This document shows, piece by piece, positions 54,054 through 62,192 of a DNA stretch of 64,000 nt. The notes under the pieces are model-generated. The model ran no database searches. It saw only the letters and a list, made by a program, of their open reading frames with translations, and had not been told where the DNA came from. Position numbers and translations under genes: made by a program. The DNA comes from Actinomycetes bacterium (GTDB taxonomy: Bacteria > Actinomycetota > Acidimicrobiia > Acidimicrobiales > JAMCPL01). The stretch spans positions 191,702 to 255,701 of the forward strand of contig JAKAWR010000003.1 in NCBI GenBank assembly GCA_021816935.1, read 5' to 3'. Within the stretch, counting starts at the first letter, position 1; every line of letters starts with the position of its first letter.

Positions 54054-55484
54054 GTGCTCTTCCCGACAATCGACTTCGCGATCTTCTTCGGGATAGTCTT
54101 CGTGCTCAACTGGGCGTTGGCACCATTCCGGACCCCCTGGAAGGTATTCATGATCCTCGCCAGCTACGTCTTCTACGGTTGGTGGGATTGGCGTTTCGTC
54201 CTGCTTCTCATGGCCAACACAGCGATAACGATCGCAGGCGGCCGGCTGTTACATCGTACTACGAGTAAGCGCGTCCGCAACGCCGTGCTGGCCGCCTCGA
54301 TCGCCGGCGAGCTGGGCCTGCTCGGCTGGTTCAAGTACTACGGTTTCCTCGCCGTAAACGTCGACAACGCCCTTCACGTACTCGGGCTCGGGAGGCTCCT
54401 GCCGCTCCTGCAGGTGACCCTGCCCGTCGGGGTCTCCTTCTTCACCTTCATGGGCCTCTCCTACGTCATCGATATCTACCGCCGCCGTCTCGAACCTTCG
54501 CCGTGGCTCGATGTCGTGGCGTTCCAGGCGTTCTTCCCCCACATCGCCGCAGGCCCCATCGTGCGGGGATCGGAGCTGCTGCCACAGATTTCCCGAGCTC
54601 ACGAGCGCGACCCGAACAGCATCGACATTCCGAAGGCTGCGTACCTTATCTTCGCCGGGCTTTTCAAGAAGGTGGTCATATCGAGCTACGTGTCCTCGGC
54701 AATCGTGGATCCCGTCTTCGCAAACCCGGGCCACCATTCCGCGCCCGAAATCCTGCTCGCCGTCTACGGTTACGCAGTGCAGATCTACTGCGACTTCAGC
54801 GGCTACACCGACATAGCGATCGGCGTGGCGATGCTTCTCGGGTTCCGGTTCCCGCAGAACTTCGACCTGCCCTACACCGCGAGATCACTGCAGGACTTCT
54901 GGCGCCGCTGGAACATGACACTCTCGTTCTGGCTGCGTGACTACCTCTACATCCCGCTCGGCGGTAACCGCGGATCGAGGCGCGAGCTGTACAGGAACAT
55001 CATCATCACGATGGTGCTCGGGGGCCTTTGGCACGGTGCCGCGTGGACCTTCGTGGCGTGGGGAGCTCTGCACGGAGTCGGGCAGGCGGCCGGGCACTGG
55101 AAACGGGCCCGTCGGCAGGCAAGAGGCGTGCCCGTCCAGCGTGAAGGACCATTGAGCGTGGCCTGGCAGCAGTTCGCCACCTTCCAACTCGTCTGCCTGG
55201 GGTGGGTTTTCTTCCGGGCCCAGTCGTTCTCGGCCGCGGCCACGATGCTCGGCCGCCTCGCAACGGCTTGGGGACCGTCGCCAATGTTCCGATTGCCGGT
55301 CGTAGCCGCCGTTATTGCTGGCATCGCCATCCAGTACATACCGGCACAGTTCCCCGAGCTGGCGCGCCAGGCTTTCGCCCGGCTCGGCATCGCCGCGCAG
55401 GGAGCCGTCCTCGCCGGAGCGCTCCTCGTCATCACGACCCTCGGGCCTGCCGGGGTCGCTCCGTTCATCTACTACCGGTTCTGA
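54054..55484 (+). CDS. MBOAT family O-acyltransferase (AlgI-like)
   Basis: A 476-residue polytopic membrane enzyme. FFPHIAAGPIVRGSELLPQI, QIYCDFSGYTDIAIGVAMLL, DFWRRWNMTLSFWLRDYLYI, PLGGNRGSRRELYRNIIITM and the catalytic His in GGLWHGAAWTFVAWGALHG are typical of AlgI/DltB-like acyltransferases. These bring acyl groups across the membrane for O-acylation of surface polymers. GTG 54054. 121 bp downstream is an SGNH-type protein, the usual extracytoplasmic partner. The target polymer is unknown. Confidence 0.92.
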   Translation: MLFPTIDFAIFFGIVFVLNWALAPFRTPWKVFMILASYVFYGWWDWRFVLLLMANTAITIAGGRLLHRTTSKRVRNAVLAASIAGELGLLGWFKYYGFLAVNVDNALHVLGLGRLLPLLQVTLPVGVSFFTFMGLSYVIDIYRRRLEPSPWLDVVAFQAFFPHIAAGPIVRGSELLPQISRAHERDPNSIDIPKAAYLIFAGLFKKVVISSYVSSAIVDPVFANPGHHSAPEILLAVYGYAVQIYCDFSGYTDIAIGVAMLLGFRFPQNFDLPYTARSLQDFWRRWNMTLSFWLRDYLYIPLGGNRGSRRELYRNIIITMVLGGLWHGAAWTFVAWGALHGVGQAAGHWKRARRQARGVPVQREGPLSVAWQQFATFQLVCLGWVFFRAQSFSAAATMLGRLATAWGPSPMFRLPVVAAVIAGIAIQYIPAQFPELARQAFARLGIAAQGAVLAGALLVITTLGPAGVAPFIYYRF

Positions 55485-55605
55485 GGGTGGGTTTGATGCG
55501 ACGCTACAGGCAGGATCACGATCACCGTGGTGACGGCGGGGGCGGGGGGGCGGCAGCGGGGGCGGGCGTAGTGGCGGGGGCGGGCCAACAGCACCGGGGT
55601 CGCCC

Positions 55606-56706
55606 ATGACCGGCCTCGCAGACGAAAATACAGCAAACGGGAACCGGCACTCCACCACAGCCAATCCGCGCCGGATCCTGCTTGTCGGGCTCATTTGCTT
55701 CGGCTTGTGGCTGCTGCTCGATGCACAGCAGCTCTACCGAGCGGCCGACGCCTCGCCGTTCGGTACCCGGCGCAGCGTAGCGATGGCGATATTGTACCCG
55801 ATTGCCGCCTTCGACCGGACGTTCCATCTCTCGGGTATCGTCAATACCGCAGATGGCCTCCTCGGCCGGAGCGGCACGGTCGGCGGATCAGCCGGCAGCA
55901 TCGTGGCGACCCCGCCCACGATCCATCCCACCGCTCCGGAACGAGCCGGCAACGGCACGCGAGGAGGGAAAGGCGGCGTTGAGCGAGGTGGGAAGCATAC
56001 GCTCTCGCCGGAAAGCACACCCGCAAGCACGACCCCGCAGGTCTGGCCGCCTCCCATAGCAGGCCCGAGCGCGGCACACCCGATCACCGTTCTCGAGATG
56101 GGGGACTCGCTTGGCGAGGACCTCGGGTTCGGCCTGGCCGACGTGATCACCAACCCCTATGTACACGTCCTGCAGAAAGCTGTCGGGGACACCGGGCTTG
56201 CCCGGCCCGACTACTACAACTGGCCTGCCGAGCTGAGCGTCCTGCTGGCCCAGTACCATCCCCAGATCGTCATCGTCTTTCTCGGCGGCAACGACGCCCA
56301 GTCGTTCTTCCAGAATGGCCGGATCTTCAGCTTCGGGACGCCGTCCTGGAAGGCCGCGTACGCGACCCGGGTCGGAACCGTGATGAAAGAGGCGACTGCC
56401 GCGGGAGCCCATGTGCTCTGGGTGGGCATGCCCATAATGGCAAGCGGAACGCTGTCGTCGGACATGCGAACGTTGAACTCGATCTTCCGCAGCCAGGCTG
56501 CCATCCATCCCGGAGTGACCTACATGTCGAGCTGGAAGCTCTTCACGAACACATCGGGCGCCTACAGCGCCTACCTTCCAGATGCATCGGGCAACGAAGT
56601 GCTCGCCCGTAACCCCGATGGGGTACACCTCTACCAAGCAGGCGACGATCGCCTCGCCCGCGCGAGCGTGGGGGAGGCGAAAATGGCCTGGCACGTGGAT
56701 CTCTGA
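55606..56706 (+). CDS. membrane-anchored SGNH/DUF459-type protein
   Basis: A 366-residue protein with a membrane helix (24-40, LLVGLICFGLWLLLDAQQ), a disordered linker and an SGNH domain from about 160. Block I is VLEMGDSLGEDLG, block III IVIVFLGGNDAQSFF and block V RNPDGVHLYQAG, with the Asp-His pair intact, unlike the SGNH gene at 2479. It is probably the acyltransferase or esterase partner of the upstream MBOAT. ATG 55606, preceded by a G-rich stretch (55528-55600). Its stop lies at the very start of the GACCGGG repeat array. Confidence 0.82.
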   Translation: MTGLADENTANGNRHSTTANPRRILLVGLICFGLWLLLDAQQLYRAADASPFGTRRSVAMAILYPIAAFDRTFHLSGIVNTADGLLGRSGTVGGSAGSIVATPPTIHPTAPERAGNGTRGGKGGVERGGKHTLSPESTPASTTPQVWPPPIAGPSAAHPITVLEMGDSLGEDLGFGLADVITNPYVHVLQKAVGDTGLARPDYYNWPAELSVLLAQYHPQIVIVFLGGNDAQSFFQNGRIFSFGTPSWKAAYATRVGTVMKEATAAGAHVLWVGMPIMASGTLSSDMRTLNSIFRSQAAIHPGVTYMSSWKLFTNTSGAYSAYLPDASGNEVLARNPDGVHLYQAGDDRLARASVGEAKMAWHVDL

Positions 56707-56898
56707 CCGGGGACCGGGGACCGGGGACCGGGGACCGGGGACCGGGGACCGGGGACCGGGGACCGGGGACCGGGGACCGGGGACCGGGGACCGGGGACCG
56801 GGGACCGGGGACCGGGGACCGGGGACCGGGGGCCGGGGACCGGGGGCCGGGGACCGGGGACCGGGGGCCGGGGGCCGGGGGCCGGCGGCCGGGGGACC
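56705..56898 (+). repeat. 7-bp tandem repeat GACCGGG, about 27 copies
   Basis: The array starts in the stop codon of the SGNH gene and runs for ~190 bp. The first ~17 units are exact; the last ~80 bp contain GGCCGGG variants. On the plus strand it has regular GGGG runs and may form G-quadruplexes. It ends ~60 bp before rmuC. The unit length is not a multiple of three, so copy change would shift any frame reading through. Confidence 0.95.
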
Positions 56899-56959
56899 GG
56901 ACCTGCTGAACGGTATACACCCTCTTGATATCCTGAGTGCTGACACATCGGGACAGGTA

Positions 56960-58387
56960 ATGGCACTCGAGTTAGGTAAGGATATGGCTGCAGGGCTGAT
57001 CATCGGCATCCTCGCCGGCATGGCATTGGGAGTTGTAATCGGGTTCCTGTTCGCGGCTCAACGGGCCGCTGAACAGGCCGACCCATTGCGCGCCAACCTG
57101 GCCGACACCAAGCTGCAACTGCAGACTGCCCTGATCGAGTTGGACGGAGAGCGACGCATCGCCGCCGAACGTGCCGGATCGCAGCAGGCCACCGAGGCTC
57201 ACCTGCAAGAGCAGCTGGCTCAGATGAAGGGTCAGTTCTCGGAGCTCTCGAGAGAGGCGCTAGACGCTGCCGGTACACAGCTCCTCCAGACGGCGGAGCT
57301 CAGGTTCAACCAGAGCCAGGAGAAGGTCAGCGGCCGTCTGGAGTCTTCCGAACAGAAGATCGGTACCGTGGTGGAGGCTCTCGGTAAGGAGCTGGAGAAC
57401 GTCCGCACCCAGGTCCAGCAGCTGGAGAAGAGCCGGGCAGGTGCATATGAGGGTCTCTCCGAGCAAATCAGGCACCTCCTCGATTCCGAACGCACCCTGC
57501 AGTCGGAGACCGGCAGGCTCGTCACCGCCTTGCGAACGCCGGTGGCACGGGGGCGGTGGGGCGAGCTCCAACTTCGCCGCACAGTAGAGCTGGCCGGCCT
57601 GGTCGAGCATTGCGACTTCGACGAGCAGGTGACAGTATCAGGAGGAGATGGTACCCAGTCGCGGCCCGACGTTGTCATACATCTGCCCGGAGCGAAAGAC
57701 GTCGTGGTCGACGCCAAGGTACCCCTCATCGCCTACCTGGACATGCTGGAAGCACCCGACGAAGCCCTCAGGAAGGAGGCGCTCGCCCAGCACGGGAGGC
57801 AGCTTCGCACTCACATTTCCGGCCTTGCCAAGAAGGCGTACTGGGACCAGTTTGCATCCGCCCCCGAGTTCGTTGTGGCCTTCATACCGAGCGAATCCCT
57901 GCTCGGCAGCGCGTTCGAGGCCGATCCCGAGATTTTCGAGTACGCGCTGTCGAACCGGGTTCTCCTCGCCACGCCGGTTACCCTGATCGCCCTCCTTAGG
58001 GCTGTCGGCTACGGCTGGCAGCAAGAGAAGATCGCCGAGTCCGCCCAGGAGATCCAGCAGCGTGGAAGGGATCTTTACGACCGGCTCGTTACTTTTCTCG
58101 AGCACCTCGCAAGGGTGGGGAAGGGCCTCGACAGCGCAACCGACGCCTACAACAAGGCAGTGGGATCACTCCAGACCCGCCTGCTCCCGCAGGGCCGCCA
58201 GTTCGCCAAGCTCGCCATGGCCTCCAGCAACGACCAGGATAGGCTTCCGGAACCATCACCGGTTGACAGAACTGCACGCGCGATACAGGCACCCGAGGCG
58301 GCCGCCTGGCCAGCCAACGAAGACGAAGCAGGTACCGAAGCTCCAGCCGAGGGTGGAAGGGCCGGCGACACAGGTGGGGCTCCATAG
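56960..58387 (+). CDS. rmuC: DNA recombination protein RmuC homologue
   Basis: A 475-residue protein with an N-terminal membrane helix (about 9-30, AAGLIIGILAGMALGVVIGF), a long coiled coil (35-200) and the RmuC nuclease-like domain (200-410). That domain has ARGRWGELQLRRTVELAGLV, DEQVTVSGGDGTQSRPDVVI and DVVVDAKVPLIAYLDMLEAP. The DVVIHLP...VVDAKVP spacing fits the PD-(D/E)xK core. RmuC limits inversions at short repeats in E. coli. ATG 56960 is chosen; the frame is open further upstream through the GACCGGG array into the SGNH gene, but that part is not conserved. The C-terminal 60 residues are disordered. Confidence 0.9.
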   Translation: MALELGKDMAAGLIIGILAGMALGVVIGFLFAAQRAAEQADPLRANLADTKLQLQTALIELDGERRIAAERAGSQQATEAHLQEQLAQMKGQFSELSREALDAAGTQLLQTAELRFNQSQEKVSGRLESSEQKIGTVVEALGKELENVRTQVQQLEKSRAGAYEGLSEQIRHLLDSERTLQSETGRLVTALRTPVARGRWGELQLRRTVELAGLVEHCDFDEQVTVSGGDGTQSRPDVVIHLPGAKDVVVDAKVPLIAYLDMLEAPDEALRKEALAQHGRQLRTHISGLAKKAYWDQFASAPEFVVAFIPSESLLGSAFEADPEIFEYALSNRVLLATPVTLIALLRAVGYGWQQEKIAESAQEIQQRGRDLYDRLVTFLEHLARVGKGLDSATDAYNKAVGSLQTRLLPQGRQFAKLAMASSNDQDRLPEPSPVDRTARAIQAPEAAAWPANEDEAGTEAPAEGGRAGDTGGAP

Positions 58388-58510
58388 GATAGCCGCGGCG
58401 CACTTGGGACAGCGGCGGTACGCCCTGCGCCAGCGGCAGGCTGCTTGGCGACACCACGAGCGCACATATCGCCACAGGGCAACGCGAACGGCCCGCACCC
58501 AACCGGTCCG

Positions 58511-58624
58511 AGCGCCGGTGGCGCTTTGCCCTGCGACGCTAGATTTCATCGCCCGACATCCCTGTCTACTGAGACTCCTGGGCGTTTCTGGGTCTCAGCG
58601 CCGGTAGCGCTTTGCCCTGCGACG
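58511..58624. repeat. 28-bp direct repeat around the 3' end of the helicase gene
   Basis: AGCGCCGGTGGCGCTTTGCC plus CTGCGACG at 58511-58538 recurs at 58597-58624 with one difference. The second copy is the end of the helicase coding sequence (minus strand). The 58 bp between them include dispersed repeat copy E (58557-58580) and a CTGAGAC/GTCTCAG stem (58569-58596) that could terminate transcription. This looks like an insertion that duplicated its target. Confidence 0.7.
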
Positions 58625-60466
58625 TGACCCTGCGCTACTGCACCCATCGCATCGCGGCGCCCATGGAGCACACGGCCCGCCGCATGAGCGGCACCTGCCG
58701 AACCGGGAGCGGGGGATCTCCACCGCCAGCAACTCCCCCACTCTTGCCGATGCCGCCTCCTCCAATTCGGCCGCCTCATCGTAGGCCACGGGTGTGCGCC
58801 GCGGAAAGGCGAGGGCGAACCACCGGAGCATGGACGCCACCCTTGCGAGCTGCTCTGCCCGTTGTAATGATCTGATTCGCGAGGTGTCACGCAATGCAAG
58901 CCAGGATTCGAGACCGGGTTCCGGGTGAGCATCCCACACGCGACCGCTCCGCAAGGCGGCACCGACGGCCGGAGCGGCAGCGCCTCCCGGCCCGGTCCTG
59001 CGCCGATTGCGGCCAGCGTTTCCCAATCTCAGCCCGGCACTGCCGTCGGTACTACCCCTCGGGCTGTCACCTGAATCGGTCCTGTCCCTCGGGCTGGAAC
59101 CGGCACCGGTGTCGAGAAACGGCGCAAGCAGCCGCGCCACATGCCCGTCCACGGGATCGTCAGCGTCGATCGGGCCATGGCACCAACCCCACGCGTCATC
59201 CTTCGATACTCGGGAAAGATTCACCTCTTCAGAAAGCAGGTCCAGGCGTGCAAGGTACGGGGCGATGGGTTCTGGCTCCAGCCAGGACATCTTCTTCAGC
59301 GCCGGCCCCGCCTTTGCGTGCCATGCTTCGATTGCGTCTGCGATTTCCTTTGCCCCGCCAATGGCAAGATCGCCCAGCCTCGGACCGATCACCCCGCGCT
59401 CGACACGCTGCCACCCGAGGACACCATCTGCAACTTCTACCATTGGTCTCAGCGACTCAGCCACGAGCTCAGGATCTGGATCGAACCCAGCAACTCCGGC
59501 CAGGATACGTACATAGCCTTCGTCAACATGACCGTAACGGCCTGCCCGCCCCGCTATCTGAGCGATCTCCCAGGGTAGGAGGTCGCGGCGCCGGGTGCCG
59601 TCGAACTTGGACGTCTCGGCGAACACAATCGTCGCACAAGGCATGTTGATTCCGTGCCCAATCACATCCGTGGCCACCATAACATGAGCGCCCCCGTCAA
59701 GGAACCTTCCGATCTGGGCACGGCGGGCCACCGGGGGGAGCGCACCGTAAAGGATCGTAACCTTCTTCGGGAAAAACGCCTCCAGGTCCCTTGCCAGGGA
59801 GATCACAGCCTTCCTGGAGAAAGCGACAACGACCGTGCCCGGAGCGAGGTCCGGCATCCTCACCTCCCCCGCCCACGTCAGCGGGCAGAGGCGCTCGTTG
59901 GAGACGATCTCGGCTTTGGGGAATGCGGTGGCCACGAGCGGCCGAGCATCATCAGCCCCCACCAGCCGGATATGCGCGAAATTACCCGCCGCCATGAGCC
60001 ACGACCATGACGAGCCCCGCTCCAGGTCCGCAGCCCAGTGCACTTCGTCGAGCACGAGCGTGTCACCCGAAGCCGGAGCCATCTCAGCCGTGCAGCACAT
60101 GATGGGTGCTCCGTCGTTGATCCGCTCCTGACCGGTCAGAAGCCCGACCTTGTGATCACCGGCCATCCCGGAGAGACGCTGGTGCGCCTCGGCCGCGAGC
60201 ATCCGGAGCGGTGCCGCGTAGACCCCCTCTCCCTGACCCGCAAGAAAAGCCAGGGCCTCGTACGTCTTTCCCGAGTTGGTTGGCCCCAGGTGGGCCACTA
60301 CGCTTTCGGGCTCGGCAGTCCTCTCGGGGAGCCGAACGGAGACAGCTCTTCGTGCTGCCGCTTTGCCGACCTCACCTGAACTGCGCTGCAAGCGGACCGG
60401 CGGCCGCGAAACTGATCGTCCTGCCACAATAGGCATCGTACCAGCAGGGGCCGCGCTTCTTGCCAC
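58595..60466 (-). CDS. SUV3-like superfamily 2 RNA helicase
   Basis: A 623-residue helicase. Walker A is HLGPTNSGKTYEAL (59-72), the sequence typical of the mitochondrial SUV3 degradosome helicase. CCTAEMAPASGDTLVLDEVH has a DEVH box (140-143). Motif IV-V is KKVTILYGALPPVARRAQIG, with VATDVIGHGINMPC and motif VI EIAQIAGRAGRYG. The region after it has the SUV3 C-terminal pattern (YLARLDLLSEEVNLSR). A Gly/Ser/Arg-rich insertion (around 465-510) and a C-terminal CRSCGGPCAPWAPRCDGC zinc-ribbon-like motif are extra. GTG 60466; ATG 60436 is an alternative. Likely unwinds RNA for decay. Divergent from tRNA-Thr. Confidence 0.88.
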   Translation of the reverse strand: MARSAAPAGTMPIVAGRSVSRPPVRLQRSSGEVGKAAARRAVSVRLPERTAEPESVVAHLGPTNSGKTYEALAFLAGQGEGVYAAPLRMLAAEAHQRLSGMAGDHKVGLLTGQERINDGAPIMCCTAEMAPASGDTLVLDEVHWAADLERGSSWSWLMAAGNFAHIRLVGADDARPLVATAFPKAEIVSNERLCPLTWAGEVRMPDLAPGTVVVAFSRKAVISLARDLEAFFPKKVTILYGALPPVARRAQIGRFLDGGAHVMVATDVIGHGINMPCATIVFAETSKFDGTRRRDLLPWEIAQIAGRAGRYGHVDEGYVRILAGVAGFDPDPELVAESLRPMVEVADGVLGWQRVERGVIGPRLGDLAIGGAKEIADAIEAWHAKAGPALKKMSWLEPEPIAPYLARLDLLSEEVNLSRVSKDDAWGWCHGPIDADDPVDGHVARLLAPFLDTGAGSSPRDRTDSGDSPRGSTDGSAGLRLGNAGRNRRRTGPGGAAAPAVGAALRSGRVWDAHPEPGLESWLALRDTSRIRSLQRAEQLARVASMLRWFALAFPRRTPVAYDEAAELEEAASARVGELLAVEIPRSRFGRCRSCGGPCAPWAPRCDGCSSAGSRRRAKRYRR

Positions 60467-60609
60467 GACCCATCACCACGATGCCGCAGGCTCCGGAGTT
60501 CGAGTACGTCCCGCGAGTGCCGGCACGGGCCGCTCCGGCGCGCCGGCCACCCGCTCTCGCAGCACTGTCGACGGCACCGGGCCGGATCCAATATCATGTG
60601 AAGTGCATG

Positions 60610-60683
60610 CCTGGGTAGCTCAGTGGTAGAGCAGCGCACTCGTAATGCGCAGGCCGTGGGTTCAATCCCCACCCCAGGCTCCA
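60610..60683 (+). tRNA. tRNA-Thr (anticodon CGU)
   Basis: Cloverleaf: acceptor GCCTGGG (60610-60616) with CCCAGGC (60673-60679), discriminator T and encoded CCA (60681-60683). The D arm is GCTC-AGTGGTA-GAGC and the anticodon stem is GCGCA/TGCGC. The loop CTCGTAA (60640-60646) has CGT at 60642-60644, and the T arm is GTGGG-TTCAATC-CCCAC. An integrase remnant lies 62 bp downstream, so its 3' end is a likely attachment site. Confidence 0.96.
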
Positions 60684-60744
60684 CGTATGTGCAGGTCAGA
60701 GGCCATAAATACCGTAGTGGTAATTAGACGGGAGATAGGCGTGC

Positions 60745-61017
60745 CTAGCACGCGCCTGACTTGCCATCGGCGTTCGTCCACTGTGCGTTTAGCTTTCGTG
60801 TAAGTTCCTCATCCAGGCTGGGCAGCAGGTGCCCGTAGGTGCCTAGCGTGACCGTGACGCTGGAATGCCCCAGGCGCTCCATTATCGCCCGCGGGTGAGC
60901 GTTTGCTGCGATCATGAAAGAGGCAGCGGTATGGCGTAGATCGTGAAACCTAGTTGTCTCGGGTAACCCCGCTCTCAATACCGCAGGCTTGAAATGCCGG
61001 TTATAGACGACTGCCAT
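60745..61017 (-). pseudogene. truncated tyrosine recombinase (integrase), C-terminal part
   Basis: A 90-codon remnant of the catalytic domain: RFHDLRHTAASFMIAANAHP carries the second Arg with its His, ERLGHSSVTVTLGTYGHLLP the third conserved His/Trp region and the Tyr nucleophile. The N-terminal DNA-binding domain and the first catalytic Arg are missing, and a stop codon directly precedes the ATG, so it cannot be a working integrase. Its place next to tRNA-Thr fits a decayed integrative element. Confidence 0.85.
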
Positions 61018-61184
61018 CTACATCTATGTAGCGGACTTGGAACTTGCCAGACGGCAGTTGGCGGATGGTGCCAAACCGTCTATGGAGGCTCCAAGCGCTC
61101 ACGCCGCATGATACATCACTAGAGCGGGTGAATATAAGGTCAGTAGGCTAACGGATACTAGGCCAGTTCAACCGCCGGGGTAGG

Positions 61185-61823
61185 TCACAGCGCTACGGCT
61201 GCTTCCCGTTCTCCTTCGGGACCGATCACCCCTATGCCAACCCGCCTTGCTTCTGCGTACGCGTCAGCGTAGACGAGCGTGCCGTACACATAGGCGAGCA
61301 CTTGTCCGTCGTAGCCCTCGTAGAGGTGCCTTCCCCGCCACGTCTCGTCGGTCACCCGGCTCGCCCACTTCTTCACGTCACTGCCTCGAAGCCGCGACTT
61401 CGCCTCCGCGAGCACGACCACCTCGCCTTCCTCAGTCGAGAACCTACCTCGCACGTCCACCTCGCCCTCTCCTACGTCGATGGGGCCGGGATCGTCGATG
61501 GCGGTCCAGCCCTTCATCTCCGCAACTGCTCCCAGCACGGCTGCGCACGACACCTCGACGATCTCGCCAAGGTTTTCCTCGAGTTTGCCCACTGCCGTTG
61601 CGAGCTTTCCCACTGTCGCCTCGAGCCTGCCCACTGTCGCCTCGAGCCTGCCCACTGTCGCATCCGTTCGCTTCTGAGCTTCGGCGAGTTCGGCAATCGC
61701 CCTCGTGTTGGCAGCGACAAGCGCCGGTAGCTCCAGTATCTCGTCGCCCAGGAGAACCGCTCGCAGAGAGGCGCGCAACGCGGGATCGCTCTCTATCTCC
61801 CTGATGATCTCCAAGGTGTCCAC
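61185..61823 (-). CDS. DUF3782-type protein: coiled coil plus PD-(D/E)xK-like domain
   Basis: A 212-residue protein. Residues 1-40 are helical; 50-95 form a coiled coil of heptads (ATVGRLE and ATVGKLE) coded by a 21-bp tandem repeat at 61594-61662. The C-terminal domain has EVDVRGRFSTEEGEVVVLAE followed by AKSRL. This gives the D-x(n)-E-x-K pattern of restriction-endonuclease-like folds, as in DUF3782 proteins. No cognate methylase target is known, but a DNA methyltransferase gene lies 370 bp upstream on the same strand. GTG 61823. Catalytic activity is inferred only. Confidence 0.7.
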   Translation of the reverse strand: MDTLEIIREIESDPALRASLRAVLLGDEILELPALVAANTRAIAELAEAQKRTDATVGRLEATVGRLEATVGKLATAVGKLEENLGEIVEVSCAAVLGAVAEMKGWTAIDDPGPIDVGEGEVDVRGRFSTEEGEVVVLAEAKSRLRGSDVKKWASRVTDETWRGRHLYEGYDGQVLAYVYGTLVYADAYAEARRVGIGVIGPEGEREAAVAL

Positions 61824-62192
61824 GCCCCCATATTACCCCCAAGGTTCCTCTCCGGAGAAAATGCCCGCCGGCACATCAATACCGTTGATCCGGCAAGCGA
61901 TCGCTCGGAGGGCCGACATCGGTTTTGGGGGTCTTGCGGCATGAATATGGGTGATGTGACCTGGGGTTTATCCTTGTAGGAGAAGGGTCCTGGGCGCTCA
62001 GGGACGGGGCGCTGATCCGTACCCGTTTCCTGCCCGCGCTCGGATGGCAGTCGTTGACGTCGCACATGGGAGCATCCGCGTGGCACGCACGGGCGGTCTC
62101 TAAGGTTTGGAGTTTAACTTCCAACCTTTCCAAGGTTTGGAGCCTCCATCAAACCCAGGGCGGTTCTACTGCAGCGTTGCCCGGCTAGACGC
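61824..62192. other. 369-bp spacer with AAGGTTTGGAG repeats
   Basis: AAGGTTTGGAG occurs at about 62103-62113 and 62133-62143, and the first pairs imperfectly with CTTCCAACCTT (62119-62129) to form a hairpin. The base composition is more AT-rich than neighbours (around 61830-62000), in keeping with foreign DNA. No convincing gene; the motif could be a transcription end or a small binding site cluster. Confidence 0.4.

Noticed and set aside
53222..54151. Minus-strand 309-codon frame
   Set aside because: It is antisense to the DUF1003 gene with shadow composition, and extends into the MBOAT start.
56582..56959. N-terminal extension of rmuC through the heptamer array (601-residue frame)
   Set aside because: The extension starts inside the SGNH gene and is only a translation of the GACCGGG repeat; the conserved protein starts at 56960.
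60684..61017. Complete integrase gene
   Set aside because: Only the C-terminal catalytic part is present and a stop precedes it in frame; called a pseudogene.
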